From positions 1 to 7,581 of the forward strand of contig BEIM01000163.1 in NCBI GenBank assembly GCA_002898995.1: 7,581 nucleotides of DNA, written 5' to 3'. The translations under genes were made by a program, and so were the position numbers. Within the stretch, counting starts at the first letter, position 1. The number at the start of each line of letters is the position of its first letter. The notes beneath the pieces were generated by a model. That model did not search any database, was not told the origin of the DNA, and saw only the letters and a program-made list of their open reading frames with translations. This DNA is from a bacterium HR36 (lineage in GTDB: Bacteria; Planctomycetota; Planctomycetia; Gemmatales; HRBIN36). This document shows positions 1 to 6,210 of the stretch, piece by piece.

Positions 1-1832
1 ACCCGGTTGAAGCGATAACCGTTTCTCCAGGAACTGCTGTTGAACATAGGCACACTAAAGAAAATAAGAGTCACGTGATCATTAGGATGATTGCGTTCCA
101 TATCTTGCAACGCGGCACGGACACCCACTTTACATGCGAAAAGGGGATATTCGTGAGCGGTGCCAGGCCACCACCAAAAAGCAGTGTTATTGGCCCGCAA
201 ACCCATGTTGTAATTGCCGAGAAAGTCCACCAGCGTCATCGGTCCAAACCAGAAATGTAAGCGGGGCCGTAACGGATTATCATCATAACGCATATACGGA
301 CGCGGCGTACTTGTTAGGCTAGTCAGTGGCGTAATCCGCACTGTTCCCCATGCATAGTCGTCGCCATATCCCGTATAGGGTACTATGGATTCCCACGATG
401 TTAGGGCGGTTTGGCGAACGCCGAGCACATAATCTATGTATTCTTTCCAGAAACGTTCATCGGGATCAGAAAGCGGAAATGTCGTCCACCACCGTTGGTT
501 CAGAGTAACATCTGCGGGGTTCGGTATGCGACTGTAATAACGAATCCTGCCAGCGCGCAACCGCGGCGGAAAGGGATTAGGACCGATATTCAGTATCCAA
601 TGGAGAATGGCTCGATAGTTTATTTTATAGTTCTCCGTGCTGCCGGTGCGTGGCGGCTTCCAATGGCCGCTGGAATCCCAGAGCAGAGAATTGTCGTCGA
701 GGGGCGTAACACCATCCGCGCGCAGGAAAAATCTGCGGCGCCAATCTCGCGAGCCGTTGTCTTGGGGATTTAGCAGATTAGTGGGACCCCGGGGATCGGG
801 TGGCCAGATAAAAAAGGTCTTGCCCCAGTAGCGCGGCCCCTGAGTATAGCCGCGAAATCCCTGCCCATATCCTGTATCTTCCCAACTGTGCCGGGGTGTG
901 CTGTTGGTTACGCTTTTGAGATTGATGATCTCCGCTACCGTCTGGGCATAGGTGGAACCTGTATTATAATTAGTTTTCCATGGTTTATCCCCACTGACGA
1001 ACCCCTCAGCATCTCCATTGCCGGCGCTGGTAAATGCGGGGGTTGGGGTTTGGCCAGCTTCATGCTGATAAAAATCGAGTACCAAAGGCAGACGAAACTG
1101 TACCGCTGCGCTCGCTTCCGTAAAATTACACAGTTCGTATAAGGTGTCGCCAATGAGTGCGGGACTACCGCGGCACAGCTTAGCTTCGCTTGCACTATAA
1201 TGGCCGAATCGAGGAACGACCGCTTCCGGATTATTAGAGCCGGAATCAGGATTATTTCCGCTAGCCCTGCGCAGGCCACTGTTCGGAACACCCACCAAGC
1301 TCCCGAAACGCATGGAGCCGGATAAATCTAGGATCAAAGCAACGTCTCGAGGCCGATGCACGGCAGTAGCCACGGCCTGGGTATCGAAACTGTTGACACC
1401 AAAGACCTTGGCAAATTGCGTGCTGCCTCGATAGCTGACGCGTACCCGCACCAGGCTCCAATTCGCGTCGCTGGGTTTTGAAGTATAGCGAGGGGTGAAT
1501 CGCTGCTGGGCATAATCATAAACGTAGGAACCAATATCGACTTGGACTTGACTGGGCTGTATAGGCTGGCCCAGGGTCCGATTCCGACCAACGGAATCCA
1601 TAACTGTTGGGATCACCGCGCTATAATTATTGTTCATATCAAGGTAGCCATTGAGAACGCGAACACCCGCTGTAGCCCCAACATCGGCAGCATTTTGGCA
1701 CTGACCCCGCGCAAGCGCCACTAATCCAATATCTACCGCCAAAGCGATCATGCTTAGCAAACCGACCAAACACAGTGCCAGAAAAGGAAGGATTCCACCA
1801 AATCGTGCACGAGAAGGAGCGTGTGTGTTCAT
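1..1832 (-). CDS. TadG-like pilus assembly protein with a von Willebrand A domain (3' end beyond the window)
   Basis: Read on the minus strand from ATG at 1830-1832, this frame stays open for 610 codons and leaves the window without a stop, so the C-terminus is missing. The start has a GAGG ribosome site six bases upstream. Residues about 12-40 are a hydrophobic segment ending in AVDIGLVALARGQCQNAADV, the TadG/TadE-type N-terminal anchor with its conserved Asp34 and Asp50. A MIDAS metal-binding motif DLSGSM at residues 169-174 (DxSxS) marks the start of a vWA fold. The next core elements, a helix at about 565-580 and the strand VTLIFF at 587-592, appear only near the window edge. Between them lies an insert of about 390 residues rich in Trp, Tyr, Pro and Asn. 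Known TadG proteins are envelope-anchored minor components of Tad pili, and vWA domains commonly mediate metal-dependent adhesion; adhesion here is inference. It follows the TadE-like gene by 18 bases. Confident on family, uncertain on exact role. Confidence 0.88.
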   Translation of the reverse strand, partial: MNTHAPSRARFGGILPFLALCLVGLLSMIALAVDIGLVALARGQCQNAADVGATAGVRVLNGYLDMNNNYSAVIPTVMDSVGRNRTLGQPIQPSQVQVDIGSYVYDYAQQRFTPRYTSKPSDANWSLVRVRVSYRGSTQFAKVFGVNSFDTQAVATAVHRPRDVALILDLSGSMRFGSLVGVPNSGLRRASGNNPDSGSNNPEAVVPRFGHYSASEAKLCRGSPALIGDTLYELCNFTEASAAVQFRLPLVLDFYQHEAGQTPTPAFTSAGNGDAEGFVSGDKPWKTNYNTGSTYAQTVAEIINLKSVTNSTPRHSWEDTGYGQGFRGYTQGPRYWGKTFFIWPPDPRGPTNLLNPQDNGSRDWRRRFFLRADGVTPLDDNSLLWDSSGHWKPPRTGSTENYKINYRAILHWILNIGPNPFPPRLRAGRIRYYSRIPNPADVTLNQRWWTTFPLSDPDERFWKEYIDYVLGVRQTALTSWESIVPYTGYGDDYAWGTVRITPLTSLTSTPRPYMRYDDNPLRPRLHFWFGPMTLVDFLGNYNMGLRANNTAFWWWPGTAHEYPLFACKVGVRAALQDMERNHPNDHVTLIFFSVPMFNSSSWRNGYRFNR

Positions 1833-1850
1833 AGGTAACCTCGCGGTTTG

Positions 1851-2339
1851 TCAATTCGCCTCGCTGGACATGCTACACCGAGCGCGAATCCTAATAATGG
1901 GCGGCATCCCCAGTAAGACGGGCACCACTGGCTTATATCGAGCGGTGATGAGCACCGCTATATTTTCACCATAGGCCGCGTCTGTCCAAGGAATCGGATT
2001 GCCGCTCCCATCATAGATGGGGTCCCCATTACCGTCTGCTTTAAACAAATTGATATCTGAAGTCGGGTCAAATGCCTCCAAATTCGCTGCTAACGGTATT
2101 AAGTACTGATAAATATGCGCTTTGACCTCATCGGTAGTCTTATCGTGACTGTGGACAACGGCGTACCGAGCACCTTCCCGAGCCGCGGCAATCAACGCAT
2201 TACGTACCAAGAAAAATCGGCAATATTCTAGGATGCCAAAGATGAGCAGCAGAGCAAGGGATAGTATTAGCGCCGTTTCTACGAGAGAGACGCCACGGCG
2301 TTGAGCATTATTCTTCCAGGTGCGCCTGAGCAAGCTCAT
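1851..2339 (-). CDS. TadE-like minor pseudopilin (162 aa)
   Basis: A TadE-family protein, a minor pilin-like component of the Tad (Flp) pilus system, anchored in the inner membrane with the body in the periplasm. A short basic leader (residues 1-15) is followed by RRGVSLVETALILSL and a hydrophobic helix to about residue 43. G16, V17 and E21 fit a type IV prepilin-like site, with Gly at -1 and Glu at +5, so TadV-type prepilin peptidase processing is plausible. The segment ALIAAAREGARYAVV (48-62) is the usual TadE amphipathic continuation. The C-terminal half (about 65-162) is soluble, with an Asp/Gly/Asn-rich turn region at 101-118. Its ATG lies 3 bases after the stop of the preceding TadE-like gene, which suggests translational coupling, and the TadG-like gene starts 18 bases after its stop. 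Length is normal for TadE. The orthology to a particular TadE or TadF is not settled. Confidence 0.9.
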   Translation of the reverse strand: MSLLRRTWKNNAQRRGVSLVETALILSLALLLIFGILEYCRFFLVRNALIAAAREGARYAVVHSHDKTTDEVKAHIYQYLIPLAANLEAFDPTSDINLFKADGNGDPIYDGSGNPIPWTDAAYGENIAVLITARYKPVVPVLLGMPPIIRIRARCSMSSEAN

Positions 2340-2342
2340 AAG

Positions 2343-2801
2343 TCATTCCACGGGTGCATTGGTATCCACCGCGACCGGCAAGTCGCGTAGGGAACGCCAG
2401 ACGGTTCTGGCGCGCATATGTGCGTTTTCTGGTATAAACATAGAGGTGAAGGACAGAGTGACATCCCGAAAAGGCAACTCTATTTGAACTTCGAGTGCGT
2501 CGAGGTTAGAGGCCTGGCGTGGGTCGGTGTTGCCAGGATTAGCGAGGTTCGTGATAGTTACTTGCACGTTAGCCGGATTGATGCCAGCGCTTTGCAAAAA
2601 TACTATAACGGCTTGCTGAACTTCGTCTGCAGTTTTTCCCCCACCCGCAGCTTGACGGCCTGCCTCTCGGGCTGCTTGATTGAGAACCTGCTGCACTTCC
2701 ACATAGCGAGCAATCTCCCACACTCCAAGCATTAGCACTAGGAGCAATGGAAGGCATAAAGCTAATTCTACCGTGGCAATGGCTTTTCTCCGCCGCGACA
2801 T
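2343..2801 (-). CDS. TadE-like minor pseudopilin (152 aa), first gene of the three-gene Tad block
   Basis: A second TadE-family pseudopilin. Basic residues 2-6 precede the hydrophobic helix AIATVELALCLPLLLVLMLG (7-26), then EIARYVEVQQVLNQAAREAG (29-48), the characteristic membrane-proximal TadE helix. Glu12 sits where +5 of a processed prepilin would be, but the -1 residue would be Ala7 rather than the usual Gly. The periplasmic part (about 55-152) contains probable beta strands (VQVTITNL, LEVQIELPF). The ATG at 2799-2801 is the only reasonable start: an in-frame TAG lies seven bases upstream of it. A short AGCAGG ribosome site precedes it closely. The next gene begins 3 bases after the stop. 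A possible promoter lies at 2858-2886. Two different TadE-like proteins followed by a TadG-like one is a common arrangement in Tad loci. Confidence 0.9.
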   Translation of the reverse strand: MSRRRKAIATVELALCLPLLLVLMLGVWEIARYVEVQQVLNQAAREAGRQAAGGGKTADEVQQAVIVFLQSAGINPANVQVTITNLANPGNTDPRQASNLDALEVQIELPFRDVTLSFTSMFIPENAHMRARTVWRSLRDLPVAVDTNAPVE

Positions 2802-2857
2802 GGCCTGCTACCGCTGATATTGGGTGATTAGGCGCACTGATTGGCAAAATCCCTACA

Positions 2858-2886
2858 AGCCTAACTCACATCCTAGAACGAGTCAA
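2858..2886 (-). promoter_or_regulatory. Possible sigma70-type promoter for the tadE-tadE-tadG block
   Basis: On the minus strand TTGACT (2881-2886, five of six matches to the -35 consensus) is followed after exactly 17 bases by TAGGCT (2858-2863), which keeps the key T, A and final T of a -10 box but matches only three of six positions. Transcription would begin near 2851, leaving a leader of about 50 bases before the ATG at 2801. The position in the 123-bp gap after the zinc-ribbon gene fits an internal promoter for the pilus genes. This is a by-eye match and could be chance. Confidence 0.35.
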
Positions 2887-2924
2887 GTATGCAGACTAAC
2901 CAGCATTTAAGCTTCGGCCTGAAT

Positions 2925-4061
2925 TTATTTTTCCAACAATAGCCGAGGAGGCAACAAGCCAGCTCGTCGCTGCAACCAGAAGTCGAGAGCTACAAACACG
3001 GCAAGGAGGAGGGATGCAATTACCGTGAAATGTAATCCCCAGGACCATGTGAGGTAGTGAGAAGGCGAGACCGTCAACGACTCGATGACTCTGTAAAGCC
3101 AATCGGCCTTTTCGTCTCGCAAAACGGTGCCTATTCGCTCCATACTGTCCTTGGCAGGCTTACCTATTTTCGTCCAGGCCTCTGCTGCGGGAAACCCTGT
3201 TAGCAACTGCAAAAACAGCATGAGGACTGCTAGCGAACCTAAGCCCCCCGTGATAAGATGGCGGAAGCGCAGATAGGGTCGCAGTTCGGGCCAATCTAGC
3301 ATTGCCCCTATCGTCATCAGCGTGCTTAGGATTAAACTTAGAACCACGTGAAAGAAATAGACAATGCCTAAAGGCGAAGTGCGAATCTCCAAAGGAGAAT
3401 CCCTGCTGTCTTGGGCTTTTTGACTGGAGAGTTGTGGGGACACCAAGAGACCCTCTGCCCGTCCGAAAGCTACCTGGAAACCATTTTGGCTAAGCAAGAA
3501 GCCGGTTGTTGGCGGAACTTTGATCCAGGGACAAAAAAGCAAGATTGTGAGGGCCAAGAGAGCCACCAGCTGAGCAATTTGAACCAGAGCGGGGCGCAGT
3601 ACCAATAATTGCAATGATGCAACATAGCCTGGGGCGGGAACAGGCTGGGGAAGGGGAAGGCTTGCAGGCTGAGGCTCGAGGAGTTCAGTGCCGGCCAGGG
3701 TCGGCGTAGGCGTCGGGGTGAGGGGCCAGGCAGAACCCGCAGGACTCTGCACCGGAGCAGAACTGGACGCGGGGCCAACAACAGGGCCTATCTGTGCGCT
3801 TCCCACGCTGGGCGGAATTCCCGCTGGGCTAATTGGAGTGGCCCCGGCTTCTTCACCAGCGGCGGGCGTGGGAGCCGCGGCACTCATCGTAGCGACTGGG
3901 CTTGTTTGGGTACCGACACTGGGAAAGCTACTGGGCCCGCTTCCTGGCGGAGGTACCGGGACACGAAACAGTTTTTGGCAACGCGGACAAGATTGCACTT
4001 GCCCGGCCAAGTGGTCGGCTACCTGTATCTCACTGCGGCAATGCGGACACAACAGACGCAT
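2925..4061 (-). CDS. Zinc-ribbon, proline-rich linker, four-helix membrane protein (378 aa)
   Basis: Function unknown. The N-terminus is a clear zinc ribbon with Cys5-x2-Cys8 and Cys25-x2-Cys28 (LLCPHC and SCPRC), the small MJ0042-like type often seen at the start of planctomycete and myxobacterial membrane proteins. Residues about 35-148 are a low-complexity linker rich in Pro, Ala, Ser and Gly, including TPTPTPT near 115-121. The C-terminal part has four probable membrane helices at about 157-180, 233-254, 269-290 and 338-362, with a short soluble loop of about 50 residues between the first two and another of about 45 between the last two. With the ribbon in the cytoplasm the protein would be a four-span inner-membrane protein. 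ATG at 4059-4061 is the only good start, because the frame has an in-frame TGA shortly upstream; the ribosome site is weak (GGAAG). It lies 92 bases after the 79-residue gene and 123 bases before the Tad genes on the same strand. A link to pilus assembly is suggested only by position. Confidence 0.85.
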   Translation of the reverse strand: MRLLCPHCRSEIQVADHLAGQVQSCPRCQKLFRVPVPPPGSGPSSFPSVGTQTSPVATMSAAAPTPAAGEEAGATPISPAGIPPSVGSAQIGPVVGPASSSAPVQSPAGSAWPLTPTPTPTLAGTELLEPQPASLPLPQPVPAPGYVASLQLLVLRPALVQIAQLVALLALTILLFCPWIKVPPTTGFLLSQNGFQVAFGRAEGLLVSPQLSSQKAQDSRDSPLEIRTSPLGIVYFFHVVLSLILSTLMTIGAMLDWPELRPYLRFRHLITGGLGSLAVLMLFLQLLTGFPAAEAWTKIGKPAKDSMERIGTVLRDEKADWLYRVIESLTVSPSHYLTWSWGLHFTVIASLLLAVFVALDFWLQRRAGLLPPRLLLEK

Positions 4062-4153
4062 GGTTCTTCCACTGTGCCAGGAATTGCGCGGCGGTCACCC
4101 TTCCTGCGTTCCCGTCCGCTCACTTCATTGGAATCGGCCAGCCTAGACGAGCT

Positions 4154-4393
4154 TCAATATTCCTGGTAGCACTCCCGGTTCGGATCGCGGCAGGCCAAGA
4201 GCGATACCTCGCCGCCATCGGGCCCAAGGTTGCGAGACGAGAGCACACACCAGAAGTCTACAAGACCTGCTTGAAACTCCGGGTCCTGCTCGAAATCTTC
4301 TCCATAAACCAGCATGGATTTGCAGCGCAGGTGAATACAGCGCGGCACTGGGCTAGTCGGCTGTGGGGATTCGTTCTTGGGAAGCTCACTCAT
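4154..4393 (-). CDS. Small cysteine-containing conserved hypothetical protein (79 aa)
   Basis: Function unknown. After a polar Pro/Ser-rich start (1-17) the body contains five cysteines: Cys19 and Cys24 (RCIHLRCKS), Cys49 in DFWCVLSSR, and Cys68 and Cys75 (LLACRDPNRECYQEY). The rest is acidic with the segment YGEDFEQDPEFQAGLVDFWC (30-49). No signal peptide or membrane helix is visible, so it is probably cytoplasmic; the paired cysteines could bind zinc or another metal. The ATG at 4391-4393 is supported by an AAGGAAG ribosome site eight or so bases upstream. From memory the pattern resembles short proteins found across planctomycetes, which would favour a real gene, but this was not checked. 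It is the first gene of the minus-strand series, 92 bases ahead of the zinc-ribbon membrane gene, and is divergent from the 68-residue gene. Confidence 0.8.
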   Translation of the reverse strand: MSELPKNESPQPTSPVPRCIHLRCKSMLVYGEDFEQDPEFQAGLVDFWCVLSSRNLGPDGGEVSLLACRDPNRECYQEY

Positions 4394-4456
4394 AGCAGTC
4401 TTCCTTAGATTCGCAGAGATTCACTGGCTCCAGCGGCCAGCACATTTTCTAGATTC

Positions 4457-4484
4457 AGCCTATTCCAAAAGAGCATTTTAGCAA
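4457..4484 (-). promoter_or_regulatory. Possible promoter for the 79-aa gene
   Basis: On the minus strand TTGCTA (4479-4484, four of six matches to -35) is followed after 16 bases by TAGGCT (4457-4462). The -10 hexamer is identical to that of the candidate promoter ahead of the Tad genes. The leader to the ATG at 4393 would be about 55-60 bases. The -35 box lies inside the inverted repeat at 4477-4494. The match is modest and made by eye. Confidence 0.28.
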
Positions 4485-4494
4485 GTATGCTAAA
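4477..4494. repeat. Perfect 7-bp inverted repeat in divergent intergenic region (possible operator)
   Basis: TTTAGCA (4477-4483), a four-base spacer AGTA, then TGCTAAA (4488-4494), exact reverse complements. It lies between the starts of the divergent 79-residue (minus) and 68-residue (plus) genes, 65 bases upstream of the latter. It is AT-rich and not followed by a run of T on either strand, so an operator for a dimeric regulator is more likely than a terminator; no regulator gene is in the window. Confidence 0.5.
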
Positions 4495-4546
4495 GGAAGG
4501 GCCGGTCTGAATATTACCAGTGTGCGGTTCCATAGTAAGGACAGAA

Positions 4547-4552
4547 GGGAGG
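4547..4552 (+). promoter_or_regulatory. Strong ribosome binding site that fixes the start of the 68-aa gene
   Basis: GGGAGG lies six bases before ATG at 4559. The longer in-frame reading from ATG at 4520 would place this site inside the coding sequence and has no comparable ribosome site of its own, so 4559 is the preferred start. Confidence 0.75.
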
Positions 4553-4558
4553 TACGGT

Positions 4559-4765
4559 ATGACTGAGCCTGAAAAGCAACAACAGCGAGCAAGAGAATTC
4601 CAAGCCCTGCTCCCGCTTATTTTGGAATTAGCTGGGCTGCCCCGCGCCGAACCGGGGCGCTATTTCTCGCCGGAGCAACTTGAGGCGCGGGCCGTTACCA
4701 TTCGCCACGCCTACAAGGTGGCACGCCAGCTGGTTCACGAAATCGTAGTGCAGGGAGTCTCGTAA
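4559..4765 (+). CDS. Small helical hypothetical protein (68 aa)
   Basis: Function unknown. The protein begins MTEPEKQQQRAREFQ and is highly charged and probably all-helical: a first helix at about 4-25 (ending LLPLILELAGL), a turn with PRAEPGRYFSPEQ (27-39), and a second helix at about 37-63 (EARAVTIRHAYKVARQLVHE). There is no signal peptide, cysteine or membrane helix. It could be a small cytoplasmic adaptor or DNA- or protein-binding factor, but nothing in the sequence decides this. The start is fixed by a GGGAGG ribosome site. It stands alone on the plus strand, divergent from the 79-residue gene and ending 9 bp before the stop of the convergent 157-residue gene. Ribosome site, composition and tight packing between neighbours support it as real. 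Confidence 0.78.
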   Translation: MTEPEKQQQRAREFQALLPLILELAGLPRAEPGRYFSPEQLEARAVTIRHAYKVARQLVHEIVVQGVS

Positions 4766-4774
4766 CGGCGAGGG

Positions 4775-5248
4775 CTACCGTGCCAACGACGGACGGAAAG
4801 CCACCAAATCGTGGCGGCGCACGATGACGCCGGGGTTCTGGCCCTCAGCCAGGCTCATGGAGTAAACGCCCAGTCGGCCACTTGCCACTTCCGCCACAAA
4901 GAGCACCGAAGCCCCGCGGCCCACTTGCCCTGTCGTCATCAAGAAGCGCGCATCGTTTGCATTCGCCAAACCAAACTCTCGCAACAAATCTACCTCCGCC
5001 CAGGCCAGGACCTTCCCCGTCAAGCGGCTGATCGAGGAAGCGTACAGTTTGCCATTTTTACCATCCAAAACCCATATCCCATCCTGGTCGTGTCCAACAG
5101 GACCTGCCTGAATGGCTCCTGTAGCCAGGGCAAATTCCTGCCAGCGGTCGTTGGCCGCTTTTGCGTCTCCAGGTCTCCACCATAAGCCGTTCACGCCCCA
5201 TCCCACAACCACGCCGCACAGGGCGCTCAGGACCACTGGCCAGCGCAT
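4775..5248 (-). CDS. Membrane-anchored or secreted hypothetical protein (157 aa)
   Basis: Function unknown. An N-terminal hydrophobic segment (about 4-22, VVLSALCGVVVGWGV) after Arg2 acts as signal anchor or signal peptide; there is no clear signal peptidase I site and Cys11 lies within the hydrophobic stretch, not in a convincing lipobox. The exported part (about 25-157) has repeated beta-strand-like units: DGIWVLDGKNGKLYASSIS (56-74), KVLAWAEVDLLREFGL (79-94), ARFLMTTGQVGRGASVLFVA (100-119) and GRLGVYSMSL (124-133). The strand-and-turn pattern suggests a small beta fold, possibly similar to one or two blades of a propeller, but this is inference. The ATG at 5246-5248 has an AGGAG ribosome site eight bases upstream. 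The protein resembles, from memory, short exported proteins recurring in Gemmata-type planctomycetes. It converges on the 68-residue gene. Confidence 0.8.
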   Translation of the reverse strand: MRWPVVLSALCGVVVGWGVNGLWWRPGDAKAANDRWQEFALATGAIQAGPVGHDQDGIWVLDGKNGKLYASSISRLTGKVLAWAEVDLLREFGLANANDARFLMTTGQVGRGASVLFVAEVASGRLGVYSMSLAEGQNPGVIVRRHDLVAFRPSLAR

Positions 5249-5541
5249 AGCTTTTACTCCTCTCCATCTTCGCCGACACCGTCGCTTGACCCAATCTGTT
5301 TCCAGAGCTTGCAGTTACATTCTCGGCGAGCCTGGACCACGCGGTACCGCTTCCTTTGCCGCTTATAGCGAAGGACACTGACAGGTCTAGGGCAACCATT
5401 GACGGAGAACCCAAGCTGCCCGAGGGCTCGGCCGTTTGCTCTTTTCGGCGCAAACGACGCAACCGCACTTCACACCCTCGAACCACGCCGTTACACTGCT
5501 TTCCCGACACTACCGACAAAACGGAAACTCGGCCGCTAACC
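5249..5541. other. Divergent intergenic region between the 157-aa gene and the acyltransferase gene
   Basis: These 293 bases hold no gene I can support. The frame of the acyltransferase stays open back to an ATG at 5356, but the 62 residues it would add are Arg-, Pro- and Thr-rich and precede the point where family members normally begin. A weak minus-strand promoter match lies at 5362-5389. A short inverted repeat CCGAG-GG-CTCGG near 5419-5430 has no T-run. No convincing plus-strand promoter for the acyltransferase was found. Confidence 0.6.
5362..5389 (-). promoter_or_regulatory. Possible promoter for the 157-aa exported protein
   Basis: On the minus strand TAGACC (5384-5389, four of six to -35) is followed after 16 bases by TATAAG (5362-5367, five of six to -10). 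The leader to the ATG at 5248 would be about 107 bases, which is rather long. The -10 box sits in a small palindrome GCTATAAGC. By-eye match only. Confidence 0.3.
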
Positions 5542-6210
5542 ATGGAACGGCAAAACGTCCTGCTCTTCGGCTCCGGCGGACACGCCCGCGTCGTGCTCGA
5601 CGCCTTGCTCGCCAGCGAACGCTTCCAGGTGGTGGGGATTATTGACCATCGGCTCCCGCCTGGCGAAGCCGTGCTCGGTGTTCCAGTGCTCGGTACCGAT
5701 TCCGATTTGCCGCACATTATCCGACAGTTTCACGTCGGCGGTTTTGTCGTTGGCATCGGCGACAACTGGCGGCGTGCCCAACTGACACGCCGGATTCTCC
5801 AGCACTCTCCTGAACTACGCCCCCTAACAGTGGTGCATCCCGCGGCTAGCGTCTCCCGCTTTGCCCAACTGGGCCCGGGCACGGTGGTTCTGCCAGGAGC
5901 CATCGTCAACGCAGGTGCCGTGCTCGGTGCGGGTTGTGTCTTGAACACGCATTCCTCCGTGGATCACGATTGCCGGCTGGGAGAATTCGTCAGCGTCGCT
6001 CCCCACGCTTGCCTCGGTGGTACCGTTACCGTAGGCGATTATTCTGCCATCTGCCTGGGTGCTCACGTCATTCACGGCGTCTGTATCGGCTGCGCTACTG
6101 TCGTCGGCGCCGGGGCCCTCGTTCTGCAAAACCTGCCCGACCAGGTCGTTGCTTACGGTGTGCCGGCTCGCATCGTTCGACCGCGTACCGTCGAGGAACC
6201 GTATCTCTAG
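5542..6210 (+). CDS. NeuD/PglD-family sugar acyltransferase (222 aa)
   Basis: A cytoplasmic acyl-CoA-dependent sugar O- or N-acyltransferase of the NeuD/PglD family, which modifies sugars or sugar nucleotides used for surface glycans. The N-terminal Rossmann-like PglD_N domain begins with VLLFGSGGHARVVLDALL (6-23), containing the family's GxGGHA signature, and includes VVGIIDHR (30-37). From about residue 100 the sequence is a left-handed beta-helix built from hexapeptide repeats (LGPGTVVLPGAIVNAGAVLG and later turns). His142 in SSVDHDC (138-144) aligns by context with the catalytic His of PglD; His155 and His175 are further along the helix. The end AYGVPARIVR (204-213) is the usual closing motif, so the protein is full length. 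ATG at 5542 is chosen because family members begin right at this Rossmann strand; the ribosome site is weak. It precedes the export permease by 113 bases on the same strand, so it probably decorates the exported glycan. The acyl group and sugar cannot be read from sequence. Confidence 0.92.
   Translation: MERQNVLLFGSGGHARVVLDALLASERFQVVGIIDHRLPPGEAVLGVPVLGTDSDLPHIIRQFHVGGFVVGIGDNWRRAQLTRRILQHSPELRPLTVVHPAASVSRFAQLGPGTVVLPGAIVNAGAVLGAGCVLNTHSSVDHDCRLGEFVSVAPHACLGGTVTVGDYSAICLGAHVIHGVCIGCATVVGAGALVLQNLPDQVVAYGVPARIVRPRTVEEPYL

Noticed and set aside
3688..4408. Plus-strand open frames opposite the zinc-ribbon membrane gene and the 79-aa gene.
   Set aside because: They are antisense to the Pro/Ala-rich linker and the cysteine protein; their Gly/Ala/Pro-rich composition mirrors the real genes.
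4520..4558. Longer start for the 68-aa gene (13 extra residues).
   Set aside because: The GGGAGG ribosome site at 4547-4552 points to ATG at 4559, and would otherwise be inside the coding sequence.
4760..4785. Possible bidirectional terminator between the convergent genes (ACGG with CCGT, nine-base loop).
   Set aside because: The stem is only 4 bp with no T-run on either strand.
5356..5541. In-frame N-terminal extension of the acyltransferase by 62 residues.
   Set aside because: NeuD/PglD proteins begin at the Rossmann strand encoded just after 5542; the extension is Arg/Pro/Thr-rich and unlike the rest of the protein.
5058..5717. Open reading frame of 219 codons on the minus strand, upstream of and overlapping the 157-aa gene.
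   Set aside because: It overlaps the acyltransferase start region on the opposite strand and the 157-aa gene in another frame, is rich in Ser/Arg/Gly without domain-like segments, and has no ribosome site of note.
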